Counted from the stretch's first letter, positions 10,993 to 21,316 are shown. The stretch is 64,000 nt of DNA from Ypsolopha sequella (GCA_934047225.1 OW204004.1:4220401-4284400), one strand, 5' to 3'. Translations and numbers: made by a program. Notes: a model not told the origin generated them from the letters alone.

Positions 10993-11717
10993 TTCCTTAT
11001 TAAATCGTCCATATAAATTAGACATTGTTCATAGTTTAATCCTGAAAATGCTACAGTCATTAGTCGAGAGAAAGCGGAAGGACTTATTTTCAATCCCATT
11101 GGTAATCTTTTCATTTGAAACTGTCCGTCACTTGTAGTGAACGCGGTACATTCTCTACTTTGATGATTAAAACCTTGACCTTTGGTTTCAGTTTCAGAGA
11201 GTTCAAGTTGATAATAACTTTGGGCCAAATCTAAATGAGAAAAGTATACGGCACCCGACAAGGAGTCTAAAATGTCTGTAATATTTGGGAGCGGAAATTT
11301 ATCATCATAGATAACTTGGTTTAATTTTCTATAGTCCACCACTAGACGCCATTTTTTCTCTCCACTATTGTCTGTCTTTTTCGGTACAAGCAATACCGGA
11401 CTCGACCATTCACTATTTGCTTTTTCTATAATACTATTTTTGAGCATATCTTTAATTTGCTTACTAATTTCTTTTTTATGCGCAAATGGTGTTCGATATT
11501 GTTTGACATATACAGGGTTGCAATTTTCTTTCACTCGAATAGTTTGTTTGTAAATATTAGTAACAGACAACTTATCACCTGGCAAATGAAATATATCAGG
11601 ATACTTAGCGCAAATATTCTCTATAGATATTTGTTCTTCTGTATTTAAATAACTATGCAGTTTCAAAGATTTAAAAATGGTCTTTATTCGGTCAGTGTTA
11701 ATATCATTATATTCTCG
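10993..11717 (-). pseudogene. Gypsy reverse transcriptase fragment
   Basis: Contains the N-terminal RT approach (EWSSPVLLVPKK, WRLVVDYRKLNQV), palm motif A (FSHLDLAQSYYQLEL), LPMGLKISPSAFSRLM and the catalytic motif YMDDL. Between LELSETETKG and ECTAFTTSDGQF there is a short out-of-place GQGFNHQSR segment, suggesting a small insertion. The frame ends shortly after YMDDL in sequence with no Gypsy character. The N-terminal end meets LINE A at 11715; the first 13 residues of the annotated frame (from 11756) are antisense LINE sequence, not Gypsy. Confidence 0.85.
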
Positions 11718-11722
11718 CCCTG

Positions 11723-11955
11723 CAAGAGACCTGGCTGTTGCCGGATGAGGTCCCATACCTAAGCACCATCGATGCCGGATTCAGTGCGACGGGAACCTCG
11801 GCCGTTGACACGACGGCGGGGGTATTGCGCGGGAGACCTCACGGTGGAGTGGCCCTTTTATGGCGTAACAGTGTATTCCAAAATGTGTCTGTACTCAAGT
11901 GTGACAATCCACGTCTCTGTGCGATTGAAATAGTGACAAATAATCGCCCTATTGT
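11723..11955 (+). pseudogene. LINE A endonuclease, N-terminal fragment
   Basis: The plus-strand frame reads ETWLLPDEVPYLSTIDAGFS, then GRPHGGVALLWRNSVFQNVS and NPRLCAIEIVTNNRPI: the Glu motif and following strands of an APE-type endonuclease. Homology stops near 11955, where foreign sequence of about 1.4 kb starts. Confidence 0.8.
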
Positions 11956-12138
11956 CAGAGAATATAAAGTATTACTACGTAAAGAAGCGACACTCACCTC
12001 CCCGCGCGAATTTAACGGCCCCCGCGGTCCCCCGCAAGTTAGTGGAAATCTGGAGTCAGGCAGAGCTCGATTACCACTCGTTTGCTGCGCGCGTGTTTTG
12101 TTACAAAGTTTTATCACGATACTGATTTTTAATCAGTA

Positions 12139-12193
12139 TGGTGCGTTATTGCAGTGTTTATGGATGCCTGGAAAACTTTTTTTCAAAAATTAG
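12139..12193 (+). pseudogene. THAP zinc-finger N-terminal scrap
   Basis: A short plus-strand frame starts MVRYCSVYGCLENFFSKI and then stops. The spacing M-x3-C-x4-C fits the first half of a THAP (C2CH) DNA-binding domain, found in P-element transposases and host THAP proteins. Only the start is present and the remaining Cys and His are not found downstream in frame. Confidence 0.35.
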
Positions 12194-12426
12194 AATTGCG
12201 TGATCAAACCTTACAATTTCGTTCAGTAACGCATTTGGAACAATAAAATCAGTATTTATAACTTTCCATGTTTTGACAAGTTTTCATTTTTTTCCAAAAT
12301 TTATGTTTGAGTAGTTGTTAATTATATGATGATCATTTATGCATACGAAACTATATAGGTACCTACTAAGCTTAGGCATACTATATATATATATCTATAT
12401 ATTTACTTTTAAAGTAACGAAAAAGC

Positions 12427-12610
12427 AGCGGTAACTCAGGGGTAGAACGCTGGCCTCTTAATCTTGAGATTAAGGTTCGATCTCCGGTCGGGCATGCACC
12501 AATGAGTTGTTCGGAATTTACATAATGTGCATAGTATTTGCTAATAGGTACTTACCACTTGTGAACAGTGAAGGAAAACATAGTAAGGAAACCTGCATGC
12601 CCTAAAGAGA
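12427..12610 (+). mobile_element. tRNA-derived SINE
   Basis: Starts with an A-box-like GGTAACTCAGGGGTAGAACG and a B-box-like GGTTCGATCTC about 40 bp later, the internal RNA polymerase III promoter of tRNA genes. It is followed by GTGAAGGAAAACATAGTAAG and GAAACCTGCATGCC, a tail typical of abundant lepidopteran SINEs. The tRNA part cannot form a good cloverleaf, so it is not a functional tRNA gene. Confidence 0.7.
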
Positions 12611-12794
12611 GTGTATTTGTGCCCGAAGAACGATGATAGGGCTCACCACCCATCACGTTGGGACGTAATATTTGCAGGTGAAACGCGGGTTTACCGAGTG
12701 TGGGTGGACTGTGACTTGCATTTCAAAGTTCACACTCGGAACACATCCGACACCCCCCGGGGCATTCAGGTCGTAACGATTTATATACGTATAT

Positions 12795-13093
12795 AAGGTT
12801 AAATAACATTATTTGGCGAAACTCAAAACAAAGGTAGTACTAGTCTATATGTATATATAACAACTATATAACAAATATATATATATATAACAACTGTTTG
12901 TATGGGAGCTAAGCGAAATTCTTAACTTTTTTTCACTTCCTCCTATACAAATTGCTCCGATCAGCTGACTTGTCCAGTATGGAAAGGTGAAAACGAATTT
13001 TAAGAATTTTTCACTATCCTATTAAAAAAAGTTATTCATATGGACATGTTCTACATATGTTTCAAATTTCGCCAACTAATTGAATTTAACCTT
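12795..13093. mobile_element. About 300-bp MITE with AAGGTTAAAT ends
   Basis: The start AAGGTTAAAT...TTGGCGAAA is mirrored by TTTCGCCAA...ATTTAACCTT at 13060-13093. Both sides are TA repeats, which would suit a Tc1/mariner-type MITE, though this also hides the exact duplication. There is no coding capacity. Confidence 0.6.
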
Positions 13094-13329
13094 GTATATA
13101 TATATATATATACATATATTTTTTTAATACTGATTAATCCACGGGGAACCAGAAATTGGACTACGCTAAAATTTAGGAAGAGAATCACATAAGTTGCTGA
13201 CTTATATTGTGTCCCTCTCGGGCGACGACGCTCACACGATTGCTGCCAGCCCTAGACTAGCTCACGCACACACACAAGCGTGTGCGGACAAGCCAGATGC
13301 GCGCGTTAGAGTGTAGGTAAATAACTTGA

Positions 13330-13486
13330 GCCTTGACTATGAAGTGTCGGGGGTGTGCTATTGTGGTGCTAAGTGTGTACATGCCTACGGATTCAATGGA
13401 CAATTTGCCTGAATTTACGGATTGCCTTGGGGCGGTGAGTGCTCTCATAGACAATTATGGCATTGAATCTGTGTACATAATGGGTG
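13330..13486 (+). pseudogene. LINE A endonuclease, middle fragment
   Basis: The frame reads CAIVVLSVYMPTDSMDNLPE and then VSALIDNYGIESVYIMG, ending exactly at the BEL insertion. The next residues of the motif (DFNSHNNE) are found on the other side of BEL at 16664, which shows that the two pieces were contiguous. Confidence 0.85.
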
Positions 13487-13979
13487 TGTAACCGCTGGCT
13501 ACAGGAATGCAGGGCGGATGGGATTTGACACGGGAGAATTGTGGAAAACAATGTGGGTGCACTGACCTGGTTGGAATGTTTATGGCGAGCCGACGAATGC
13601 GCTGACAATGTGCCGCGTGGTGTACTCCTTGTCGGGCTGATGATGACAGGGCTGATCTTGGACAGGGATGTGCAGAATGTCTTGGAGTAATACACAGCAC
13701 TGAGATGATCACAAAATACGGTAGATACGCGAGATTGGTTGTGGCGTCGCGAATGTGTGCACACACGTATTATTCGGTCGACGGTTGCGGCGAAACAGAG
13801 TGAGTGAGCCAACGCGCGGGTTGGCGCCAGCGCGCGAGTGCGCAGACGTGCGCCTCCGGAAGCGTCTCGAGCCGAACAGAGCGAGCGAGCGGCGCTCGCG
13901 CGCGCACCTCGAGCCGGCGCGCGGGGGGAGACTAGCTGTCCGCGCATGCGCGCGGATTCGTCACGTTGTAGCGTGAACA
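13487..13979 (-). repeat. BEL/Pao 3' LTR
   Basis: Identical to the LTR at 16171-16663 as far as I can compare by eye. It is preceded on the minus strand by a purine-containing stretch (CAAGAGGAG) and then a C-rich run; the polypurine tract is not certain. Confidence 0.92.
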
Positions 13980-14725
13980 TCCTGGGGGGGCCGGGGCTGC
14001 GACTCCTCTTGAGCTGAATCCAACGGCAGCCTGGCTATCTTGAACACAGGTCGTCGCAGATTTCCATGGGCTGTGTCCAGATCCACAACTTGGATCACTC
14101 CATCCTTGCCAGGTATCGTGCGGAGAATTCTCCCCAACTTCCATTGGAGCGGAGGCAGGTCATCCTCTTTGATGAGGACCAGTTCACCCACTTGAGGAGG
14201 GGAAGAAGGGGAGAGCCATTTGGAGCGGGTTTGCAGGGTATGGAGGTAGGATCTGGACCAGAGAGTCCAAAAGCGCTGAGAGAGCGCTTGAATGAGTTGA
14301 AACCGTTTAAGAGCAGATATGGATCTGTCGTCAAAAGACTGCTCAGGTAGAGCGGTGAGCGGACGACCAATAATGAAATGTCCTGCCGTGAGAGGTTCAA
14401 AGTCCGTAGGGTCGGATGAAATCGGGCAGAGGGGTCTTGAGTTGAGTATTATTTCGTGCAGAGCGCCGAACCAAGTTATGTGCTGATTCGCGAGCTTGTG
14501 AGTGATTGCATCATAGTTTGTGCCGCAGTCTGAGCGAATGAGAACTGGAGTACCGCGACGTGAGATAAAACCTAACAGGGCTCGTGCTGAGTGAAATTGA
14601 GTGTGATTGAGTGAATGTACGTCTGCTATTTCAAGTGATACGGTTGGCAACAAAATTGGTGTGTTAGTGACGTTCACTACACGTTGTGCGGAGTTACAAG
14701 AATTCTCTGTTGGAGTTGAAGTCAT
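13980..14725 (-). pseudogene. BEL/Pao pol C-terminus (integrase remnant and C-terminal domain)
   Basis: The frame reads GTPVLIRSDCGTNYDAITHK (second integrase Asp), then jumps from HITW directly to FGALHEIILNSRPLCP, so the part with the catalytic Glu is deleted. Next come LTAGHFIIGRPLTALPE and WSRSYLHTLQTRSKW, VGELVLIKEDDLPPLQW and VIQVVDLDTAHGNLRRPV, the DUF5641-like C-terminal domain of BEL/Pao polyproteins. The protein is non-functional as an integrase. Confidence 0.88.
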
Positions 14726-14880
14726 TGAGTGAAAATGAACTGAGTGTGTATGTGATGAGTGTGTGTGTGATGAATGTGCTGAGTGCGCTGAGTGCTGGTT
14801 TCATTGAGTGAAAATGAGCTGAATGTGTATGTGCTGATTGAATGTGTGATGAGTGTGACTATATGTGAAAATGAGTTATT
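14726..14880. repeat. Low-complexity TGAG/TGTG tract in the BEL element
   Basis: Degenerate runs of GAGTG, TGTGTG and ATGAGTG, with the longer unit TTGAGTGAAAATGA repeated at about 14724 and 14804. It lies just upstream of the surviving pol frame and may have arisen at the internal deletion junction. From 14880 to 15729 there is no gene; an A14/T13 palindromic run lies at 14990-15017. Confidence 0.6.
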
Positions 14881-15728
14881 AAAACTTGAGCGCTACCAAC
14901 TCCAACGTGCGGATAGCTTGTAACTTGCGCGGGCCGAAATAACAAAGGCTATGTTCAAACGGAACACGGAAAATAAACACGATAGAGAGAAAAAAAAAAA
15001 AAAATTTTTTTTTTTTTAAACAACCTGTATATGAGCTGATACACCAACTTGGAACACCCTATATGTGTACCACAAACAACAAGAGCAGAGATGAGATGAA
15101 AAAACAAATTGTTTACTATATTTGTGCTATATATATATACCCGGGTAAAAAAAGCAGACAATAACACAAATAAACGGTCCGGCAATATATTACTGTAACA
15201 CAAGATTACCGTAACATAAAATATCGGAAAGGGCTGAACTTGTTCACTAATTTAAACAACACTTGTAAAAATACAAACAGCTATGTATGCACTTTTCACT
15301 TTTATGTTATTTGCCTTGAAATCATGTGCCGACAATACGCGTTGGTTCGTCGTCAAAAATTCTATTTATAGAATAAAATACCTACCTACTGCTTTGAGAG
15401 CGTAAACAAACAAAGAATGTATTTACCTAGCCGAAATCGGATCTAAATGAGCGGACAATCCAATGATGCTAATCAAGCTTTAATCAACGTAATAATACGT
15501 AACCGTAATAACGTGTGTACTTATGTACTCAACACACGTAACTTACGTATATATGTGACGTATATAAGTGCACGAAATAAAGCAAATTTATACTCGCACC
15601 AAAAAATATCTCGCAAGATACCTACGAAAACTATCTTTGACAATGGGCAGATGTACACCTCTCCACGGGCAAAAATTGGGTAAAAATAGGTAAATTGGGT
15701 CGGGTCGGGTCGAGGGTAATAAAGAAAT

Positions 15729-16170
15729 ATAGTGGACTGTAATAAACAATTGGGCTGAATGGATATAATTATATTATCTGAACTGAATAGTAATAACAAA
15801 CGGGATGAAAATGAGTTTATTCTGTAAAGGGGCGGAGGGGGCCGGTTCTATACCGATAAATGGAATGTTCTAGGCGGCGGTTCTAATTACCTACCCGCAA
15901 TAGGTATTCGAGACCACAAAATATTTTTTTTTGCCGGGAAAGGGGGCAAAATATGTAACCGGGTGAAAATGGACTGTAGTAAATCGACGGGGGCTGGTTC
16001 AAACAAAGTTACGGGCCGGCGGGGGGGAGGCGGGGGGTGATATAAACCAAAAATTTTCCGCTCGACGGACCAAAATTTTTCTTGGATTGAAAATGGACTG
16101 TAGTAAATAGAGGGGGACTGGTTCTAACGGTTCGAAGGGCCAAAATTCGATCCGGCTCGAAGGACCAAAA
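15729..16170 (-). repeat. Reiterated leader next to the BEL 5' LTR, with three primer-site-like copies
   Basis: On the minus strand the bases directly after the 5' LTR read TTTTGGTCCTTCGAGCCGGA (16170 down to 16151), a plausible primer-binding site. Variants follow at about 16145-16126 (TTTTGGCCCTTCGAACCG) and 16075-16056 (TTTTGGTCCGTCGAGCGG). Between them the unit AAAATGGACTGTAGTAAAT (plus-strand reading) recurs at 15966 and 16089, with a weaker copy near 15730. The array has a period of roughly 120 bp and is diverged. Confidence 0.6.
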
Positions 16171-16663
16171 TGTAACCGCTGGCTACAGGAATGCAGGGCG
16201 GATGGGATTTGACACGGGAGAATTGTGGAAAACAATGTGGGTGCACTGACCTGGTTGGAATGTTTATGGCGAGCCGACGAATGCGCTGACAATGTGCCGC
16301 GTGGTGTACTCCTTGTCGGGCTGATGATGACAGGGCTGATCTTGGACAGGGATGTGCAGAATGTCTTGGAGTAATACACAGCACTGAGATGATCACAAAA
16401 TACGGTAGATACGCGAGATTGGTTGTGGCGTCGCGAATGTGTGCACACACGTATTATTCGGTCGACGGTTGCGGCGAAACAGAGTGAGTGAGCCAACGCG
16501 CGGGTTGGCGCCAGCGCGCGAGTGCGCAGACGTGCGCCTCCGGAAGCGTCTCGAGCCGAACAGAGCGAGCGAGCGGCGCTCGCGCGCGCACCTCGAGCCG
16601 GCGCGCGGGGGGAGACTAGCTGTCCGCGCATGCGCGCGGATTCGTCACGTTGTAGCGTGAACA
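16171..16663 (-). repeat. BEL/Pao 5' LTR
   Basis: On the minus strand it begins TGTTCACGCTACAACG and ends GCGGTTACA. It is CpG-rich in the first third. Open frames seen across it in several frames (up to 227 residues) also appear in the other LTR and come from base composition, not from a gene. Confidence 0.92.
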
Positions 16664-18987
16664 GGGTGATTTCAACTCTCACAATAACGAACTATTTTAC
16701 AATGAACTAATGAATTATTGTGGTGAACAAAAATGGACTTGTATAGATGTAAACAAATTACCATCCGATACCTACACATTTATAAGCGAGGCCCATGGCT
16801 CAAGGCGGTGGCTAGACCATTGTCTTGTTACGTAAGCGGCTGTTAGCTCTGTATTTAATGTGTATGTCAAATATGATACGTTTTGGTCTGACCACTTCCC
16901 TCTGATACTTGAGTGTAAATTAAACTTATTAACGCCTAAAGTACATAACCTCGTAATTAAAGATAACGGTTCAGTATGGGGGGAGAGAACTAAGGAACAG
17001 ATCTTGATGTATGCTAATGAGTGTCATAAAAGACTTAGGCTCATTGATTTTCCAGTGGAATTTATGACCTGTGCCGACTGTTACTGCAACGATCCTAACC
17101 ATAAAAAAGTGTTAGATAGGCTTTATAACGGGATTGTATCAGCCTTAACTGAATCTGCTATTATCAGTAAGCCTGAGGTTAGACGTAAGAATAAGCAACG
17201 TATTGTGGGCTGGAATAAGCACGTCAGAGAGGCTCATGGGGAAGCCAGGTCAAGGTTTCAGATGTGGATGTGGTGTGGTAAGCCTTCAGCGGGTCCTATA
17301 TACAATGAGATGTGTGAAACTAGGAAAATATTCAAGTCTAGATTAAAATGGTGCCAAGTGCATCAAGACCAAATTAAAATGAATATTTTAGCTTCACAAC
17401 ACGCCAAGAAAAACTTCCGCGGTTTCTGGAAAAACACCAACAGACTGAAGAATCGACCTGGACTCCCTGTGAGCGTGGGCGGTGAGAGTGACAGCAATGG
17501 AATTGCTAATATCTTTAGGGATCATTTCTTTGTACCATCGCCCCTAGGACCGGCTGAAAAGATGATCAATGCTGAAAGTCGTGATGAGAAAGTGGGGACT
17601 ATAGTAACGGCCAAAGATATTAAAAGAGCCATTAGATCAATATCCAGAGGAAAATCTCCTGGTCATGACGGCCTCAGCATTGAGCATCTTCAACATGCCG
17701 GTCCTCATGTTACAAGAGTTTTGGCAATGTTGTTCTCTTTATGTTTGAGTCATTCGTATCTGCCCGCCGAACTTATGAAAACCATTGTGGTACCTGTGGT
17801 TAAAAACAAGACAGGAGATACCTCTGACAAAAATAACTACAGGCCTATTTCGCTGGCGACTATAATCGCCAAGGTGTTCGACGGTGTGCTTAATACACAA
17901 TTAAATAAATTTATACAACTGCATGATAATCAGTTTGGGTTTAGGCCCGGACTATCTACTGAAAGTGCAATATTGAGTCTTAAGCACACCGTCAGATACT
18001 ACACGGACCGCAGTACTCCTGTGTTTGGTTGTTTCCTTGACCTGTCAAAAGTTTTTGACCTGGTTTCCTACGATATCCTGTGGAAGAAGCTGGAGGACAT
18101 AAACCTGCCTAAAGAACTTGTGAACATCTTCAAGTATTGGTATGGAGGCCAGGTCAATTGTGTTAAGTGGGCAGGAACATTATCGGAGCCGTACAGATTG
18201 GAGTGTGGAGTGAGACAGGGAGGGTTGAGTTCTCCTACTCTCTTCAACCTGTACATCAATGCGCTGATCGTCGAGCTCAGTGGCACACATGTCGGCTGCC
18301 ACGTCGACGGAGTTTGCGTCAATAACCTTAGCTACGCAGACGACATGGTGCTGCTGAGTGCGTCGGTATGCGGACTCCGGAAGTTGCTGGGTATATGTGA
18401 AGCATATGCCCAGAGCCACGGACTATGTTATAATGTTACGAAAAGTAAACTCATGGTTTTTGAGGCCGGTTCTAAACGACGCTCAAGTGTGACGCCCATT
18501 CGGCTTAACAATGTACCCCTGGAAAGGGTAGAAAAGTTTAAATACCTTGGGCATACACTTGCAACCAGTCTCAGGGACGATGAGGATATTGAGAGGGAGC
18601 GGAGAGCCTTGTCAGTCAGAGCAAATATGATTGCCCGCAGGTTTGCACGTTGCTCGACGGATGTGAAAAAAACACTATTTCGAGCCTTTATCTTTTTATA
18701 CGTGCAACCTGTGGGTGAGTTACACTCAAAAGACGTATGGGGCTCTCCGTGTCCAATATAATAACGCGCTGAGGGCGATGCTGGGGCTGCCGCGGCACTG
18801 TAGTGCCTCGGGCATGTTTGCGGAGGCGCGCATCGACTGCTTTTACACAGTGATGCGCAAGAGATGCGCGTCCATGGTGCGCAGGGTGCGCGCCAGCCCC
18901 AACATCGTCCTGGCGATGATAGCTGGCAGGTTAGATTGCCCTTTTTTATTGCATTGCGGTGGCCTTCACGTCACACGCAACAAATAA
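16664..18987 (+). pseudogene. LINE A endonuclease C-terminus and reverse transcriptase
   Basis: After GDFNSHNNELFYNELMNYCG the frame continues to a TAA stop near 16831 and then stays open from 16860 to 18761. Motifs: WSDHFPL (endonuclease His), GKSPGHDGLSIEHLQHAG, NYRPISLATIIAKVF, CFLDLSKVFD (palm A), CGVRQGGLSSPTLFN and LSYADDMVLL (catalytic). A frameshift near 18700 separates the C-terminal region, which continues as SYTQKTYGALRVQYNNALRA and a short Cys-containing tail to 18987. The catalytic residues are intact but the ORF is interrupted. Confidence 0.9.
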
Positions 18988-19140
18988 ACATTAATTTATT
19001 ATTATTATAAATTGTTACTAACACAGTAGTATTAATTTTACTAACAAAATTGTATGTATTACTAACTCAGTAGTTTTAAGTTTACTAACAACTATGAGTC
19101 ATGTTGCTCGAAATAAATGTTTTAAATAAAATAAAATAAA

Positions 19141-19417
19141 TATTCGTAAAATAACACAAATCTTCTAACCTATGCGTTTCTGGTTGAAAAATACTAAAAT
19201 TTATTATGTTCTCAGTTGTATTTAAAATTTTGACCGGAACACGATTATTAATCGGACAAGCTATAGAACACGCCATATAAACACCTTCGCGTAACTCCTT
19301 AGAGATAACAACACACTCGTCATTCATTGTAGTCGGCAGGTATCGGATTACCTCGCAACGCGGTGGAACTGATATAACTCGGTTCACGAATAATGGAATT
19401 TCAATCTGTTTGCCCAA
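19141..19417 (-). pseudogene. Gypsy pol segment between protease and reverse transcriptase
   Basis: The minus frame encodes VISVPPRCEVIRYLPT and FQPETHRLEDLCYF, typical of the region linking protease and RT in Gypsy polyproteins. It is cut at 19141 by the 3' tail of LINE A. Its continuation in meaning is the fragment ending at 11714. A short gap with stops separates it from the protease frame. Confidence 0.65.
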
Positions 19418-19450
19418 GTTACTTAAAGTTAGTAAATTATTATAAGTAAA

Positions 19451-19735
19451 TTATATATCTTGACCAATAATTCCATGAGTGTTGCATGGCAGATTTCGAA
19501 AAACATGAAATTTTTGATAAAACGATACACCATTACTTTTTAATTTGAGATATACATAACCACAAGAAGTTAATTTTCCACCTACACCTTGAATAACAAT
19601 ATTTGATTGATGAATTTTAATATCTTTTTCTAGTAAATAATTGTACTTGATAGCGCTTATTGAAGCACCCGAATCGATCATCGTATTAAATTGTGAACCG
19701 CGTAATTCGAAAGAAGTATAATTAATTCCTTCCAT
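19451..19735 (-). pseudogene. Gypsy retroviral-type aspartic protease
   Basis: A 94-residue frame with the catalytic motif MIDSGASISAI near residue 18 and the flap/terminal motif HGIIGQDI at the end, the expected order for a retropepsin. It lies immediately downstream of gag on the minus strand, with a 17-bp break between the frames, so it was probably produced as a readthrough or frameshift product. Confidence 0.8.
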
Positions 19736-19754
19736 GGTAAATATTTCTTCTAAA

Positions 19755-20537
19755 TTAGACTCGAAGAAAATGATTTAATTGTGGAGATGACTCGTCAATC
19801 TCGTCATTATTTGAGAGTACTTGGTTATCAGGCGTATCTATCGTGTTAACACGGTGCTCGGATTTATATTGTCTATTATTATAATTATTGAAACTACGAT
19901 TTCCTCTACCTCTTTGATATATGTTCGAAGACCTACCTCGATATCCACTATCCGACGAATTATTTGTGAACTGCCGATAATTACTGCCATATCCCCTATT
20001 ATAACCTCCGCGCGTTCCGCGATTTTGATAACGCATGCCTCGACCGCTTCTACCTCTGTATGTGTGGGACATAACTGTAGGTGTTGAGGAGCTTTCCTCG
20101 TCCTGCGCAGCTCTAATAGCATCTTTCAAGGATGAAAAATTTCTAGCCGAGATAATTGTACTAAATTTTTGACTTCTTAAGCCCTCAGAAAAACGTTGAA
20201 TCGCGTTTCGCTCGTTTACTTTTCTTAGAATTTCATAAGAATTGGAATCGTTATCTGCCTGAGCTAGGGTTAACTCTGTAAATAAATTTTCAATTTCTTT
20301 GCCGAATTCTTGAACAGATTTATCCTGCTGTCTCATATTTTGTAGTTGACTTTGTAAAGCGGTATCAGACTTTTTGGTGAGAAGTTTTTGCATATCTTGC
20401 AATAAAGCCGTTACGGTATCATACGAAGAGTTCAAACGCAATTGAGACGTAGTTTTTTCCGATTCGTTCATAACCGGAAGCAGATTTACTGCAGTTTTTA
20501 GGTCAAACTTTTCCATGATTTCACAAGAGTATGACAA
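19755..20537 (-). CDS. Gypsy gag-like protein with RG-rich C-terminus
   Basis: 260 residues. The N-terminal 150 are helical and charged, as in Gypsy capsid domains (LQSQLQNMRQQDKSVQEFGK, RFSEGLRSQKFS). Residues about 155-225 form an Arg/Gly/Tyr/Asn-rich tail (SGRGMRYQNRGTRGGYNRGY) in place of Cys-His zinc knuckles, which suits RNA binding. The order gag then protease on the same strand supports the assignment. Confidence 0.8.
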   Translation of the reverse strand: MSYSCEIMEKFDLKTAVNLLPVMNESEKTTSQLRLNSSYDTVTALLQDMQKLLTKKSDTALQSQLQNMRQQDKSVQEFGKEIENLFTELTLAQADNDSNSYEILRKVNERNAIQRFSEGLRSQKFSTIISARNFSSLKDAIRAAQDEESSSTPTVMSHTYRGRSGRGMRYQNRGTRGGYNRGYGSNYRQFTNNSSDSGYRGRSSNIYQRGRGNRSFNNYNNRQYKSEHRVNTIDTPDNQVLSNNDEIDESSPQLNHFLRV

Positions 20538-20582
20538 AATCTTATTATAAAATTTATTTATCTCAATACTCAGTTTATTTAT

Positions 20583-20789
20583 TTAAGGAATTATGGCAAT
20601 GCCTATTTCCGACTTTTCTATCTTTTTGTCTAAATCTGATAAAATAACTTCATATTCTCTGTATATTTCACTTGCCTCAGCTTTTTTAATGGCTAAAACT
20701 TGTTCAGTTCTTCTTAGTGGACCAAGCTTTTGTAAATACAATTTAATTTTTTCTAACTTCTCACAAATATTTTTTAACTGTGAGGTCAT
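20583..20789 (-). CDS. Small coiled-coil ORF upstream of Gypsy gag
   Basis: A 68-residue frame, Lys/Glu/Leu-rich with heptad-like spacing (EKLEKIKLYLQKLG, LDKKIEKSEIG). It lies between the membrane ORF and gag on the same strand. It may be a separate accessory ORF or a displaced N-terminal part of gag. I do not recognise a named family. Confidence 0.45.
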   Translation of the reverse strand: MTSQLKNICEKLEKIKLYLQKLGPLRRTEQVLAIKKAEASEIYREYEVILSDLDKKIEKSEIGIAIIP

Positions 20790-20939
20790 TACATTTAATT
20801 TTAATTATAGATTAGAAAATTGTACATGAACATAAGTTCATAGCTAAATACATAAGGTTCACTTACAATTTCCTCGAAGGTCCTTTTAACACTGTTATAG
20901 ACTAATTACACTTTGGTTTTTCACTAAAACACTTTAACT

Positions 20940-21188
20940 TTACACGGCAGCAGCTTCATCTTCATATTTACGGATCCCTCTAAGGCGTTGGAACTCGTGG
21001 TTGTTTATTTCACGCCGAACCATTTTCTTATGACATCCAGCGTAGAACCGGAAGAAAACATAAGCTGCACCAACGATCATAACACATAGGATGAGCATTA
21101 TAATAATGTTGCTATTGCTCATATGATTGCCAATTTTGTCCAAAACAGCTCCGTTTTCACTGCCACCACCTGCATTTTGCGCAATCAC
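20940..21188 (-). CDS. Small single-pass membrane ORF at the 5' end of the Gypsy element
   Basis: 82 residues: a Gly/Asn-rich start (MIAQNAGGGSENGAVLDKI), one hydrophobic segment (IIIMLILCVMIVGAAYVFF, residues about 28-46) and a basic cytosolic-type tail. It is the first ORF after the primer-binding site. Comparable short membrane ORFs precede gag in some insect Gypsy elements; their role is not established. Confidence 0.6.
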   Translation of the reverse strand: MIAQNAGGGSENGAVLDKIGNHMSNSNIIIMLILCVMIVGAAYVFFRFYAGCHKKMVRREINNHEFQRLRGIRKYEDEAAAV

Positions 21189-21300
21189 AATGTCTTCTAT
21201 TTGAATATGGTTTCCCTATGGTGTTGAGAAAATTAGACGAAATTAAACTTCACTTTAAATTTACTATTTTAGAAAATAGTATTGCCAACTACCATGGGCC

Positions 21301-21316
21301 CATGGCAGGGTCGCCA
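21301..21316 (-). other. Candidate primer-binding site of the Gypsy element
   Basis: On the minus strand the 16 bases TGGCGACCCTGCCATG follow sequence ending in TACA, the usual layout of an LTR end followed directly by a tRNA-complementary TGG start. It lies about 110 bp upstream of the first small ORF. The LTR that should lie at higher coordinates is not recognisable beyond about 21390. Confidence 0.5.

Larger units (their letters stand above)
11955..13330. other. Foreign block inside LINE A
   Basis: About 1.4 kb interrupts the LINE A endonuclease. It contains a THAP-like start, a tRNA-headed SINE, a roughly 300-bp MITE and TA-repeats at about 12830-12900 and 13095-13120. I could not define terminal repeats for the whole block, so it may be one element or several stacked insertions. 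Confidence 0.5.
13487..16663 (-). mobile_element. Internally deleted BEL/Pao LTR retrotransposon with identical LTRs
   Basis: Two direct repeats of 493 bp (13487-13979 and 16171-16663) start TG and end CA on the minus strand and appear identical base for base. The 5-bp string GGGTG occurs at 13482-13486 and 16664-16668, a clean target duplication within the LINE A endonuclease. Only a C-terminal piece of pol remains internally; gag, protease, reverse transcriptase and most of integrase are gone. Length is 3177 bp. Transposition of this copy would have needed proteins from another element. Confidence 0.92.
11715..19139 (+). mobile_element. LINE A, APE-type non-LTR retrotransposon, split by a BEL element and another insertion
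   Basis: Plus-strand LINE: endonuclease start at 11723-11955, endonuclease middle at about 13330-13486, the rest of the endonuclease plus reverse transcriptase at 16664-18987, and a 3' tail with duplicated TACTAACACAGTAG-like units and a terminal AAAT run ending at 19139. It is inserted in the Gypsy element (shared ATATTC at both ends). The related copies B (45.1-47.5 kb) and C (55.1-56.1 kb) have the same RT motifs. Confidence 0.85.

Noticed and set aside
12427..12500. Functional tRNA gene on the plus strand
   Set aside because: A and B boxes are present but the arms do not pair properly and SINE tail sequence follows.
13393..13980. 195-codon minus-strand frame, repeated almost exactly at 15999-16682
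   Set aside because: It spans the BEL LTR. The same LTR is open in several frames on both strands because of CpG-rich composition; no protein family features.
14990..15017. A14/T13 palindrome as a terminator or element boundary
   Set aside because: Homopolymer runs next to each other are common in such DNA and no duplication or element end is associated.
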